64,000 nucleotides of DNA, from contig DATAVA010000003.1 of assembly GCA_036267975.1 (NCBI GenBank), positions 1 to 64,000 on the forward strand, read 5' to 3'. The notes under the pieces are model-generated. The model saw only the letters and a list, made by a program, of their open reading frames with translations. It did no database searches and was not told the DNA's origin. The stretch comes from DAIDKA01 sp036267975. Lineage in GTDB: Bacteria > Pseudomonadota > Gammaproteobacteria > Steroidobacterales > Steroidobacteraceae. Position 1 is the stretch's first letter. Every line of letters starts with the position of its first letter. Both the position numbers and the translations under genes were made by a program. Below are positions 1-8,769 of the stretch, piece by piece.

Positions 1-141
1 GTGTTCACCTCGGTGCCAGATCTGAAGAGAAAACTCATGCGCTACATCCGCGAATACAACAAAACGCCTAAGGCCGTGAAGTGGAAGTACTTCGATCCCA
101 AACGCAGAATCACTCCCACATCAACTGTTACAACCCACTAG
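1..141 (+). pseudogene. C-terminal end of an IS630-family transposase (cut by the window edge)
   Basis: The first 46 codons read in frame 1 to a TAG at 139-141. They contain FTSVPDLKRKL followed by YIREYNKTPKA and KWKYFDPKRR, the usual end of IS630/Tc1-type transposases, where a helical segment follows the last acidic residue of the DDE domain. The start lies outside the window, so I cannot say whether the copy is intact. The last seven codons (Thr-Ser-Thr-Val-Thr-Thr-His) do not look family-like, and I could not identify a terminal inverted repeat downstream. It suggests that transposition shaped the left edge of this region. Confidence 0.6.
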
Positions 142-524
142 CAGACCTTTTTCGCTATGTACCGGATCACTCATTCGAAAACGCCTATCGCTTGTTGAGC
201 GAGGCGGGGGCATTTCTGGAAGCTGCCAATATCAACTGGGTTCGAGTACTCTCCGAATATACTCAAGCTCCTTTTGACTTGGATCAGATCCTGATCCGCA
301 GTGAGCAGTGCTTGCTGCAATCATTCCTCGACGCCGCCCAAGCCAAGCATCCCCGGTTCAATCTCCATATTGGCGAAGACCTCAATAGATTACTGAACCG
401 CCATTGGGCATTCCTCGGCGCGCCGTGCCTGGGACACACTCGTCGCTTCCTCGGGGTTCTCAAAAGGGTGCGGGTCGGCCTCGGCGATTGCTTCGACTTC
501 ACCGTCGAAGCACATCGCGTCGAG
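142..524. other. Non-coding or eroded stretch, nothing recognised
   Basis: Open frames exist on both strands, including one that runs on from inside the transposase fragment, but none has a recognisable motif, a convincing ribosome binding site or consistent codon use. On the minus strand a frame leaving the 16-codon remnant below goes on for about 40 codons rich in Glu and Ala before a stop, which could be a decayed gene end. Confidence 0.3.
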
Positions 525-575
525 CTAGGCCTGGAAATCGTTTGTGATGTCCGAAGGCGTGACCGGCTGGGTCAT
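525..575 (-). pseudogene. 16-codon ORF coupled to the GlcG-like gene, possible decayed gene start
   Basis: The ATG at 575-573 overlaps the GlcG-like stop codon as ATGA, the usual sign of translational coupling. It opens a frame, MTQPVTPSDITNDFQA, that stops at a TAG (527-525). Directly beyond the stop the same frame continues for about 40 codons (starting LDAMCFDGEVEAIAEADPH) before the next stop. That fits a second operon gene cut by a nonsense mutation. The protein family is not recognised, and a chance ORF cannot be excluded. Confidence 0.25.
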
Positions 576-1000
576 GCTCCGCCCTTGCCGAAGACTGCCA
601 CCGCCGCCTCCACCACCTTTTCGTCCTGCTCCACCGTGCCGCCGCTGGCGCCCACTGCACCGATGACCGTATCGCCGCTCTTGACGGGCAATCCGCCCGC
701 AAAAATGACGACCCGATCGTGATTGGTGCTGTGGATTCCGAATAACGGCTTGCCGGATTGGGCCATCTTTGCCAGATCCTGGGTGGGCAGGTCAAAGGCT
801 CGCGACGTCCAGGCCTTATGGATCGAAATGTCAATGCTGCCGAGCCACGCTCCATCCATCCGGATGTGCGCAATCAGATTGCCGCCGGCATCGGCGACCG
901 CCAAGTTGTACGGCACGCCGATCTCGATCGCCTTCTCTTCCCCGGCGGCGATGATGCGCCGCGCATCCTCCAAGGTAAGACTCACTGCTGACTTTGGCAT
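572..1000 (-). CDS. GlcG/HbpS family heme-binding-like protein
   Basis: This 142-residue protein matches the GlcG/HbpS fold (DUF336) over its full length. The N-terminal LTLEDARRIIAAGEEKA helix is followed by NLAVADAGGNLIAHIRMDG, then FAGGLPVK and the Gly-rich GAVGASGGTVEQDEKV close to the C-terminus, all family hallmarks. Members bind heme or a small metabolite and are often encoded beside glycolate or alcohol oxidation genes; no such partner is here. There is no signal peptide, so it is probably cytoplasmic. The stop overlaps a short second ORF, so it may once have led a two-gene operon. The family assignment is firm and the function is not. Confidence 0.85.
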   Translation of the reverse strand: MPKSAVSLTLEDARRIIAAGEEKAIEIGVPYNLAVADAGGNLIAHIRMDGAWLGSIDISIHKAWTSRAFDLPTQDLAKMAQSGKPLFGIHSTNHDRVVIFAGGLPVKSGDTVIGAVGASGGTVEQDEKVVEAAVAVFGKGGA

Positions 1001-1062
1001 AGCAGTTCCTTGAATTCATCAAGTGAAAGAGGCGGAACCCGGTTCTGCCCCCCCCCGGCGCA

Positions 1063-1350
1063 TCAGCGCCCCCCGTGTGAATGCTGGCCGCCCTTGCGGC
1101 CCGCCTCACGCGCCTCCTCCTGATCATTTGCAAAATTACCGGAGCGGCCGCGTTGGTCGCCGGAATGACCTGACTCGGTGTCCTCTTGGCCGCTCGTCTC
1201 GGAAGCCTCCTCGTTGCCGCGGTCGCTGCCTTGATGCGACCGCTGGCCGCCTTTGCGTCCGGCCTCACTGGCTTTTTCCGGATTGTTGGCAAAATTCCCG
1301 GAGCCACCCCGCTCGGACTGCGTGGGCTGATTTCGCTGTTCGGTCGCCAT
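1063..1350 (-). CDS. KGG-repeat general stress protein
   Basis: A 95-residue, very hydrophilic protein with two copies of the stress-induced KGG motif. The first is GGSGNFANNPEKASEAGRKG and the second has the same SGNFAND...AREAGRKGG pattern. The repeats are joined by a Gly/Ser/Glu/His-rich linker. This architecture is shared with the YciG/GsiB/Con-10 type stress proteins, probably disordered hydrophilins made under desiccation or stationary phase. I chose the ATG at 1350 (MATEQRN) over the upstream one because GAGAGG sits seven bases before it. The gene stands alone on the minus strand. Confidence 0.85.
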   Translation of the reverse strand: MATEQRNQPTQSERGGSGNFANNPEKASEAGRKGGQRSHQGSDRGNEEASETSGQEDTESGHSGDQRGRSGNFANDQEEAREAGRKGGQHSHGGR

Positions 1351-1729
1351 ATCGATACCTCTCTGAAATGAAAACGAAGCAAGCGCAGGCATGTTGCGCA
1401 GTTCGGCGGGAGAGGTTTGCCGGAGGCATTCGATGATGTGAGTAAGATTCCGCCTTCCGTCCTTCAGTCCTGTGGTTCTGCGGGACGGCTGCGCCGTAGT
1501 CGCTGCGTTACATCAATCAGCGACAGCCTCGGCTGCGCTCGACTCGGATACGGAGTCGGATCTGGTGTATGGGCGATGCCAGGGATGGTGTTTGCGCACG
1601 TACCACAACAAGCATTGGCCCCGCCGTGCTGCCATTCATGAACGCCGGACTGCCCGCGGCTTGGGCCCTACCGTTTCAACGCCGGACCCCGCCTTGCTGG
1701 TAGGCATCGCGGTGTGCTGAGCTTCGTGC
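1351..1729. other. Intergenic, no gene seen
   Basis: Separates two minus-strand genes. It should contain the promoter of the KGG stress gene just above 1350. Short plus-strand frames are present, without recognisable motifs or ribosome binding sites. Confidence 0.4.
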
Positions 1730-2674
1730 TCAGTTGATCGAAAGCACAACTTTTCCCGCAGGGTGCTCATGTTCCAGGAATTGCTGGGCCGCAGCCGCCT
1801 CTCCAAGCTGGTACGTCTTCGTCACGACCGGCTTTACCTGGCCGGCATCGATCAGCTCTATAATCGCCCGCAGGTCCTCGCCGCTTTCGGTTACCGTGTA
1901 GCGCATTCCGCGCGTCCCCGCAGCCGCAGCCTTTTCCTTGGACGGCTCATTCAACGTCGATACCAGTACGCCGCCTTTCTTGAGTACCTGCCAGGATCGC
2001 TCCTGGACCTCGCCCCCAATGAGATCGAACACCACGTCCGCCTCTGCGACGATCTCCTCGAAGCGCTGTGCTTCATAATCGATGACCTGATCGGCTCCGA
2101 GACGCCGCAGGAAATCGATGTGGGCCGCGGAGGCCGTCGTGATCACGTGGGCACCCTTCGCCTTAGCGAACTGGATGGCAAAGTGTCCCACACCTCCCGA
2201 GCCGCCCTGTACCAGCAAACGCTGGCCCGATTTGAGATGGCCATGAGTAAACAGACCCTGCCATGCGGTGAGCGCAGCCAGCGGCACGGCCCCGGCTTCG
2301 ACTACATCGAGCGATTCGGGCTTCTTGGCCGCCTCCGTGACCTTGACCACGGCGTATTCGGCGTAACCGCCGCGCCCGATGCCCGGCATGGCGATTACCG
2401 CATCCCCTGTCGCAAAACGTGAGCCTGATCCCCCGACTTCGACGACTGTTCCGGCGACGTCCCGCCCCATGATAAAGGCCAGCTTGTCCTGCTCTACGGC
2501 GGGGTATTTTCCGGCGCGGATCTTGAAGTCCACCGGATTGACGCCCGCGGCCGCAACCTTGACCAGTAGTTCGCCCTTGCCAGGCTTTGGCACCGGAATG
2601 CTCTCAAGATCGAGCACCTCCGGGCCGCCAAACCGGGTGATACGGATAACCTTCATAGTTCCTGGGATAGTCAT
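1730..2674 (-). CDS. Zinc-independent MDR quinone-reductase-like NADP oxidoreductase
   Basis: This 314-residue medium-chain dehydrogenase/reductase begins with a GroES-like domain (MKVIRITRFGGPEVLDLE, then AAGVNPVDFKIRAG). A Rossmann domain follows with the nucleotide-binding GGSGGVGHFAIQFAKAKGA. The Cys/His ligands of true alcohol dehydrogenases are missing, which puts it with quinone oxidoreductases that use NAD(P)H to reduce quinones or enones. The sequence offers an ATG at 2674 (MTIPGT) and an in-frame ATG at 2656 (MKVIRI); family members usually start like the latter. It appears monocistronic. Substrate unknown. Confidence 0.88.
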   Translation of the reverse strand: MTIPGTMKVIRITRFGGPEVLDLESIPVPKPGKGELLVKVAAAGVNPVDFKIRAGKYPAVEQDKLAFIMGRDVAGTVVEVGGSGSRFATGDAVIAMPGIGRGGYAEYAVVKVTEAAKKPESLDVVEAGAVPLAALTAWQGLFTHGHLKSGQRLLVQGGSGGVGHFAIQFAKAKGAHVITTASAAHIDFLRRLGADQVIDYEAQRFEEIVAEADVVFDLIGGEVQERSWQVLKKGGVLVSTLNEPSKEKAAAAGTRGMRYTVTESGEDLRAIIELIDAGQVKPVVTKTYQLGEAAAAQQFLEHEHPAGKVVLSIN

Positions 2675-2810
2675 GCCGCGGACTCCTGTACCAAATCGCT
2701 ACCCATGGTCAATTTCCACGGGCACGAGGTCTAGATGCATTCTTCCCACAGCGTTTGAAGGCATTCATCCAGCACCGATGTCAGCGCACGACGTTCACCA
2801 TACTCAAACT

Positions 2811-3749
2811 ATGGCTTCCGCCCCCGCAATCCGGATCGGCGTCTCAGGGTGGCGCTATGCCCCTTGGCGAGGCAATTTTTACCCAAGAGGGTTGCCGCAG
2901 CACGCCGAACTCGAATACGCCACCCGCGCTTTCCCAAGCCTTGAGATCAACGGCTCATTTTATTCATTGCAAAGTCCAAGCAGCTGGCAAACCTGGTACG
3001 AGGCAGCTCCCGTATCTTTCGTGTTCGCTGTGAAGGGTCCGCGTTATCTCACGCACATGCTGCGTCTGCGAAACGTCGAGAAGCCGTTGGCGAATTTTTT
3101 CGCGTCCGGGATCTTCAGGCTGCGTGAGAAACTCGGCCCGATCCTGTGGCAGTTTCCACCCAATTTCACTTACGATGCCGATCGGCTCGCAGCGTTCTTC
3201 GAAATGCTGCCACGCGATCTTACGGAAGCTATCGCGCTCGCGCGCAAGCGCGAAGCATTCATGCGCGGGAAGACTGCGCTCAGGATCGATGCCAATCGTC
3301 CGCTGCGCTATGCCATGGAGATCCGTCACGAATCCTTCCGTGACCCGAGTTTCGTTCGGCTGCTGCGCAAATACCGGATCGCGCTGGTGATTGCAGAGAC
3401 CGCAGGCAAATGGCCCATGCTTCAGGATGTGACGGCCGATTTCCTATACCTTCGACTGCACGGAGACAAGGAACTGTACCGCAGCGGCTACCGCCCTACG
3501 GCGCTCGCGCGCTGGGCGGACCGGATTGCAACCTGGTCCGGCGGCGGCGAACCGCTCAGTGCACTTAAAGCCGAGGCAAAGATGAGACCCAGCAAGCGTC
3601 CGCGGGATATTTACTGCTATTTCGACAACACGGACGAGAAGCTGCGGGCGCCGGTCGATGCCAAGGCACTGATGACTAACCTCCACGTCCACTGGCCTCG
3701 AAGAGAAGCGGGGCTATCGGCAGCAGTCCGGCAAGATGTTGTCCGGTGA
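2811..3749 (+). CDS. DUF72 domain protein (YecE-like)
   Basis: A 312-residue protein with the DUF72 TIM-barrel signatures: IRIGVSGWRYAPWRGNFYP at the start, then FPSLEINGSFYSL, FVFAVKGPRYLTHMLRL, GPILWQFPP, AMEIRHESF and YLRLHGDKELYRSGY. A typical C-terminal end follows, DIYCYFDNTDEK near residue 275 and then a planned Asn-Ala-like segment. The biochemical role of this common family is not established. I place the start at ATG 2811; an in-frame ATG at 2778 would add 11 residues, and neither has a clear ribosome binding site. The gene is divergent from the MDR oxidoreductase. Confidence 0.85.
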   Translation: MASAPAIRIGVSGWRYAPWRGNFYPRGLPQHAELEYATRAFPSLEINGSFYSLQSPSSWQTWYEAAPVSFVFAVKGPRYLTHMLRLRNVEKPLANFFASGIFRLREKLGPILWQFPPNFTYDADRLAAFFEMLPRDLTEAIALARKREAFMRGKTALRIDANRPLRYAMEIRHESFRDPSFVRLLRKYRIALVIAETAGKWPMLQDVTADFLYLRLHGDKELYRSGYRPTALARWADRIATWSGGGEPLSALKAEAKMRPSKRPRDIYCYFDNTDEKLRAPVDAKALMTNLHVHWPRREAGLSAAVRQDVVR

Positions 3750-3874
3750 CCTCACCTCACCGCGTCAACCAGCCCTCACGCGCGAGGCCATACGCCGTTG
3801 CCGTATTGGAGTCACAATTGCAATCAGTCCTTCTTACACGCAATCGAAGCGTCCTTAATTGCGGGAGAAATGGC

Positions 3875-4708
3875 ATGAATGCTTCCAACGGCAAACTGGC
3901 GGTGGTAACAGGTGCCTCTGCCGGGATCGGGCTTGAGCTGGCACGACTATGCGCCTTACAACAGTTCGATTTGATTATCGCCGCCGGCGAGCTGTTAATC
4001 GAAAACGCAGCCCGGGAGTTATCGCAGATGGGCGTGGAATGCGTTGCCGTTCAGTGTGATCTCGGGACTGCGGAGGGCGTCTCCGAGCTGATAGAGGCGA
4101 TCGGCAATCGGCAAGTCGATGCGCTTCTCGCGAATGCAGGACGCGGGCTGGGGAAAGCCTTCCTGGACCAGGACCTCGATGAGGCGCTGAACGTTGTCCA
4201 TACCAATATCGATGGCACCATTCGCCTTATTTTTGCCGTCGCCCAAGGCATGCGTAGCCGTGGCCAGGGCCGCATTCTCATTACCGGCTCCATCGCCGGC
4301 TTGATGCCTGGGACTTTCCAGGCCGTCTACAACGGTTCGAAGGCATTCCTCGACTCATTTTCCGTGGCACTGAGCAACGAATTGAAGGACACGGGCGTAA
4401 CTGTGACCTGTTTGATGCCTGGAGCCACCGAAACAGACTTCTTCGATCGGGCGGACATGCTGGACACCAAAGTCGGCAGCGGTAAGAAGGCACATGCCTC
4501 GGATGTGGCCAAAGTGGGCTTTGAGGAGATGATGAAAGGCGAACTCAAGGTTATCGCTGGCCTTAGTAATAAGGTGCGGGCGGCGGTATCTCACATCGCT
4601 CCTGATTCCATGTTGGCGCAGATGCACAGGGGAATGGCTGAGCCTGGCAGCGGCAATGGCGAAGAACCCGAATCGAGGCGGGACCGCACCGACAGGCCGC
4701 GCGCCTGA
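3875..4708 (+). CDS. Short-chain dehydrogenase/reductase, DltE-like (COG0300 type)
   Basis: A 277-residue classical SDR. The cofactor motif TGASAGIG is near residues 13-20, NAG (of LLANAGRGLG) near 88, and a Ser in ITGSIAG precedes the catalytic YNGSK (about Tyr152/Lys156). The sequence PGATETDFF after the active site is also canonical. The ATG at 3875 has GGGAGA eight bases upstream and is preferred over upstream in-frame codons. The last 30 residues are an extra charged Glu/Arg tail not typical of the family. Substrate unknown; likely a cytosolic NAD(P)-dependent reductase. Confidence 0.88.
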   Translation: MNASNGKLAVVTGASAGIGLELARLCALQQFDLIIAAGELLIENAARELSQMGVECVAVQCDLGTAEGVSELIEAIGNRQVDALLANAGRGLGKAFLDQDLDEALNVVHTNIDGTIRLIFAVAQGMRSRGQGRILITGSIAGLMPGTFQAVYNGSKAFLDSFSVALSNELKDTGVTVTCLMPGATETDFFDRADMLDTKVGSGKKAHASDVAKVGFEEMMKGELKVIAGLSNKVRAAVSHIAPDSMLAQMHRGMAEPGSGNGEEPESRRDRTDRPRA

Positions 4709-5175
4709 GCCGACCGTCCATGCGGACAGGTCGAGAACCGCGCAACCTCACAATCAGGGGAATGGTCGACCTTGACCCTGTTAGTCCGCATGTCCCGCCC
4801 CGACAACCGCATGGGCGGCTAGTCGGGTCGGCGAAGTCAGGAGACGCTCTCAGGGCCGTGACCGTTCGGAATAAGCCTACGCCGTGACCTCCAAAAGCGC
4901 CCGTGAGTCGCGGCCGCCATGGGCGCAGGATGCAGCTTTCGTCTCGGAGGGACTTAATGACGGTGGCAATGAGGATCGACGGCAGTCCGGAGCTGCCGCT
5001 ATGTTGGGGGAGGATATTGAGACTGAGAGCGGCCGTGCACCATTACTCCGACCCAAGAGGGAGATTTTTGGCCTCCAGTACTGGACTCAACATCCAAGCA
5101 CGGGGGTCGAAATCCAGTGCCGCACGGAGTATCCCCACTCCGCTACTACTCACTGGGATCCCGGATAAACTCCCC
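4709..5175. other. Intergenic, no gene seen
   Basis: Plus-strand frames reach the CinA-like gene from about 4900, but their translations upstream of 5176 show no family motif. There is no conserved-looking ORF on the minus strand apart from antisense shadows. Presumably it holds the promoter of the following gene. Confidence 0.4.
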
Positions 5176-5688
5176 ATGGGCAAGCCTGATTGCTGCATCC
5201 ACCCAGGACTGGTCCAAAAAGCCCAGCCGATCGTCACACTCCTGCGAGCGAAAAAGCTGTCGGTTGTCACTGCCGAGTCCTGCACAGCCGGCCTGATCGG
5301 CGCGATCATTTCGCATGTGCCGGGTGCCGGCGAGTGCTTGCAGGGCGGTTTCATCACGTATTCCAAAGCGCACAAAGTCTCCGCGCTGGGCGTCGATCGG
5401 GAACTTCTGCGGGCCCAAGGAAGCGTCAATTCCCACGTTGCTCGACAGATGGCCGAAGGCGCCCTACGCCATTCAGCCGCCGATCTGGCGGTAGCCGTCA
5501 CCGGCGTCCTGGGACCAGAACCGGACGAAGACAAAGCTCCGCCCGGACTGATCTTTTTCGCGGTGGCGCACAGTGGGTTTGACACCGTTATCACCCAAGA
5601 GCTGTTCGATGATTGCAATCCGGATGAGGTTAGGTTTCGCGCGGTGGCCCAAGCTCTCAATCTGCTGTTGACGGTCGCGCGCGCCTGA
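5176..5688 (+). CDS. pncC: CinA C-terminal domain amidohydrolase (PncC-like)
   Basis: A 170-residue stand-alone CinA C-terminal domain, the family that deamidates nicotinamide mononucleotide to the nicotinate form in pyridine nucleotide salvage. Visible motifs are LSVVTAESCTAGLIGAIIS, GGFITYSKAHKVSALGV and LAVAVTGVLGPEPDEDKAPP with GLIFFAVA. In typical members the last stretch is AVTGIAGPGG followed by KPVG; here it is longer and more acidic, so activity is not guaranteed. ATG 5176 lacks an obvious ribosome binding site. The context gives no pathway clue. Confidence 0.82.
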   Translation: MGKPDCCIHPGLVQKAQPIVTLLRAKKLSVVTAESCTAGLIGAIISHVPGAGECLQGGFITYSKAHKVSALGVDRELLRAQGSVNSHVARQMAEGALRHSAADLAVAVTGVLGPEPDEDKAPPGLIFFAVAHSGFDTVITQELFDDCNPDEVRFRAVAQALNLLLTVARA

Positions 5689-5887
5689 GCGAAATGGGGA
5701 CGCCCTCCTTCTCATCAAATCGGTCAGCTCGCTGGACAGACTGCGTCCATGGAACAATGATCCTTGAGGATTCCGTGAATATGCCCGCCTGCTGGGAGAA
5801 ATCATGCCCCGGCCCCACCGGCTCGCGGCCGAAACCGGACTTCCACTCAGTGAGTCGGCTTTGCCGCGATAAAGGCACGAAATCTCA

Positions 5888-5901
5888 CACAATGCGGAGT
5901 G
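5888..5901 (+). promoter_or_regulatory. 14-bp element shared with the region upstream of the SDR pseudogene
   Basis: CACAATGCGGAGTG ends 63 bases before the UvrA-like start codon. The identical 14-mer ends 64 bases before the start of the SDR pseudogene (8692-8705), and both are preceded by TCACAC. A 14-mer repeat alone is expected by chance in a window this size; the matched distance to two start codons is what makes it worth noting. It may be part of a shared promoter. Confidence 0.25.
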
Positions 5902-5964
5902 CCCGCCTGACAAGGACCACGCGGCTGCTAGAGATAATCGGTTGGCAAAGGAGTTGGTAGCCAA

Positions 5965-8505
5965 ATGCGGGCACCGGCAGACAGGGTCCGAATCCGCGGG
6001 GCACGCACCCACAACTTGCGCAACGTCGATCTCGATCTTCCGCGCGACGCGCTAGTTGTCTTTACGGGCATCTCCGGATCGGGTAAGTCGTCCTTGGCGT
6101 TTGGAACGCTCTATGCGGAGGCCCAAAGGCGTTACTTCGAATCGGTGAGTCCCTACGCGCGCCGACTCATCGACCAAATCGCAGTGCCCGATGTCGATTC
6201 CATCGAAGGGCTGCCGCCTGCCGTCGCCTTACAGCAGCACAGCGGTGCCGCGAGCGCTCGTTCCACCCTAGGCAGCGTCACAACTGTCGCAAATTTGTTG
6301 CGCATGCTGTATTCCCGCGCCGGTGACTATCCGCGCGGTCAGCCCATGCTTCACGCCGAGGACTTCTCGGCGAATACGCCCCAGGGCGCCTGTTCGCATT
6401 GTCACGGTCTGGGACGTGTGTACGAGGTGACCGAGGCCGCGATGGTACCGGACACGAGTCTTAGCATTCGTGATCGCGCCATCGTCGCCTGGCCCCCCGC
6501 CTGGCACGGGCAAAACCTGCGCGACATCCTGGTTACGCTGGGTCATGACGTCGACTCGCCGTGGTGCAAACTGCCCAAGAAGACCCGCGACTGGATTTTG
6601 TACACGGATGAACAGCCCACCGTGCCGGTCTACGCCGGATTCACGCCCGCGGAGACACGTCGGGCGTTGCGCCGGAAAATGGAGCCCAGCTACATGGGCA
6701 CCTTCACTGGCGTGCGCAGGCACGTCCTGCAGAGCTTCCGTACGTCCCACAGCGCGCTCATGAAGAAGCGCGCTGCGCGGTTCATGAGCGCCTCCGCGTG
6801 TCCGGTATGCCACGGCAGGCGATTGCAGGCAGCCGCATTGGGGGTGACCTTTGCGGGCCTCGATATCTTCGCCTTCGGTGAGCTATCGCTGAACGATCTA
6901 TCCTCCAGACTTCGCCGGTCGCGCTCGCCTGCACGCTCGGCGCCCGACGTGGATGAAAAGCGCCTGGTCGCCAACCGCATCATTGACAGCCTCCTTGATC
7001 GGATTGCGACCCTACAGCGGCTGGGATTGGGGTATCTGGCGCCAAACCGGGCGACACCCTCACTGTCGCCCGGTGAATTGCAGCGCGTGCGGCTGGGCAC
7101 GCAGCTGCGATCCAATCTGTTCGGCGTCGTCTACGTGCTGGATGAGCCCACCGCTGGTCTGCACCCTGCCGACACCGAGGCGCTTCTGGATTCCCTTCAA
7201 CAGCTGAAAGACGCAGGCAATTCTCTTTTTGTGATCGAACACGATCTGGAGGTGATGCGACGCGCGGATTGGCTGGTGGAGGTAGGCCCCGGTGCCGGCC
7301 AAGACGGCGGTCGCGTGCTGTACAGCGGTCCGCCGGGCGGATTGCGCGCCGTGGCCGACTCGGCTACGCGACCCTATCTTTTCGCGCCGACCGTTCCCAT
7401 GGCACGGACACCGAGACCTCCGCAGGGGTGGCTGAAACTGAAGAACGTGACACGCAATAATTTGCACCGGCTGGACGTGGCCATTCCCCTTCGGGTTTTG
7501 ACTGTCGTAACCGGCGTCTCCGGGGCCGGGAAATCCAGCCTCGTGAGCGCGGCTCTGCCTGAACTGCTTGCCGAACGCGTCGCCGGGCAGAAGGTGCCGA
7601 CTCAGGAAGAAGTCACAGATGAACCGCCGGCGGCGACGCCGGATCTGACGCAAGGCATGATTGACGATGGAGCGGATGCCGTGCAGCGACTGGTGGCTGT
7701 GGATCAAAAACCAATCGGCAGAACACCGCGCTCGAATCTCGCCACCTATACAGGGCTGTTTGATGCGGTCCGGCGGCTGTTCGCGGCGACGCCGGCCGCT
7801 AAATCCCGCCGCTACTCTGCCGGGCGCTTTTCATTCAATGTCGAGGCGGGACGCTGCTCTGGGTGTGCCGGAGAAGGGTTTGTCACTATCGAGCTGCTGT
7901 TTATGCCCAGTGTCTATGCGCCCTGCCCCGTCTGTCACGGCGCGCGCTATAACCCGGAAACTCTCAAGATCCGGTTCCAAGATAGGAATATCGCCGAGGT
8001 CCTGGCCCTGAGCGTGGATGAGGCCTGCCGGTTCTTCGAAGGCTTTCCCGCGATCCAGCGGCCGCTGCAGCTATTGCAGGATATCGGACTGGGTTACGTG
8101 AGCCTCGGGCAGCCGACCACCGAGTTCTCGGGGGGTGAAGCCCAGCGGGTCAAACTGGCGACGGAGCTGCAGCGGCTCTCTCGCGGCGGCACGCTCTATG
8201 TGATTGATGAACCCACCGCAGGGTTGCATCCCGCCGACATCGACAAGCTGATGAGGCAACTTCAGGCTCTGATCGATGCCGGGAACACCGTCGTTGTGGC
8301 CGAACACGACATGCGGGTAGCCGCAGAAGCTGATTGGATCATCGATCTGGGGCCCGAAGCCGGCGATGCAGGTGGCACCGTCGTCGCGGTGGGGACCCCG
8401 CAGGATATTGTTCGCCAGCCGCTCAGCCGCACCGCGCGATATTTAGCGCCGCTTATTGCCTTGGCGCCACCATCGGTGCCGGGAAGGACCGCTATTGGGC
8501 GCTGA
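5965..8505 (+). CDS. Short UvrA-like ABC ATPase (UvrA paralogue)
   Basis: An 846-residue protein with two ABC ATPase modules in UvrA order. The first Walker A is GISGSGKSSLAFGTL (about residues 36-50), its signature LSPGELQRVRLGTQL and Walker B VYVLDEPTAGLHPAD. The second module has GVSGAGKSSLV (about 517), FSGGEAQRVKLATEL and LYVIDEPTAGLHPAD. The C-terminal zinc module is present (CSGCAGEGF...CPVCHGARYNPETL). Canonical UvrA is about 940 residues; here the first zinc finger keeps only CSHCHG and the UvrB-binding region looks reduced. This resembles secondary UvrA paralogues linked to DNA-damaging compounds or drug tolerance rather than the housekeeping protein. AGGAG lies upstream of the ATG. 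Confidence 0.88.
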   Translation: MRAPADRVRIRGARTHNLRNVDLDLPRDALVVFTGISGSGKSSLAFGTLYAEAQRRYFESVSPYARRLIDQIAVPDVDSIEGLPPAVALQQHSGAASARSTLGSVTTVANLLRMLYSRAGDYPRGQPMLHAEDFSANTPQGACSHCHGLGRVYEVTEAAMVPDTSLSIRDRAIVAWPPAWHGQNLRDILVTLGHDVDSPWCKLPKKTRDWILYTDEQPTVPVYAGFTPAETRRALRRKMEPSYMGTFTGVRRHVLQSFRTSHSALMKKRAARFMSASACPVCHGRRLQAAALGVTFAGLDIFAFGELSLNDLSSRLRRSRSPARSAPDVDEKRLVANRIIDSLLDRIATLQRLGLGYLAPNRATPSLSPGELQRVRLGTQLRSNLFGVVYVLDEPTAGLHPADTEALLDSLQQLKDAGNSLFVIEHDLEVMRRADWLVEVGPGAGQDGGRVLYSGPPGGLRAVADSATRPYLFAPTVPMARTPRPPQGWLKLKNVTRNNLHRLDVAIPLRVLTVVTGVSGAGKSSLVSAALPELLAERVAGQKVPTQEEVTDEPPAATPDLTQGMIDDGADAVQRLVAVDQKPIGRTPRSNLATYTGLFDAVRRLFAATPAAKSRRYSAGRFSFNVEAGRCSGCAGEGFVTIELLFMPSVYAPCPVCHGARYNPETLKIRFQDRNIAEVLALSVDEACRFFEGFPAIQRPLQLLQDIGLGYVSLGQPTTEFSGGEAQRVKLATELQRLSRGGTLYVIDEPTAGLHPADIDKLMRQLQALIDAGNTVVVAEHDMRVAAEADWIIDLGPEAGDAGGTVVAVGTPQDIVRQPLSRTARYLAPLIALAPPSVPGRTAIGR

Positions 8506-8691
8506 TCGCCGAACGAAACCTTCTCATGCCAAATTCGTGGGGCGGTGCCCGCGGTACGCTTCACCGCCACTGCCATCGGAATAGTCACGGGCTGCAATCC
8601 GTGCGCTCACGGCGGCAATTGTGCTCTTCGATTTTGCCCGTGACCGCGCTCACCCTTAGTACAGTGAAGGCCGGTCGGTTGCGCCTCACAC

Positions 8692-8705
8692 CACAATGCG
8701 GAGTG
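8692..8705 (+). promoter_or_regulatory. Second copy of the 14-bp element, upstream of the SDR pseudogene
   Basis: CACAATGCGGAGTG, identical to 5888-5901, ends 64 bases before the ATG at 8770. Similarity does not clearly extend downstream of the 14-mer. Confidence 0.25.
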
Positions 8706-8769
8706 TTAGGGTCCCGCGGTTGCAGCAACGCCATGGTAGAGCCCGTCCCCACAATACAGAGGCTATGTC

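Noticed and set aside
81..722. A 213-codon plus-strand frame overlapping the transposase end and the GlcG-like gene
   Set aside because: No motif, no ribosome binding site, and its second half is antisense to a well-supported gene.
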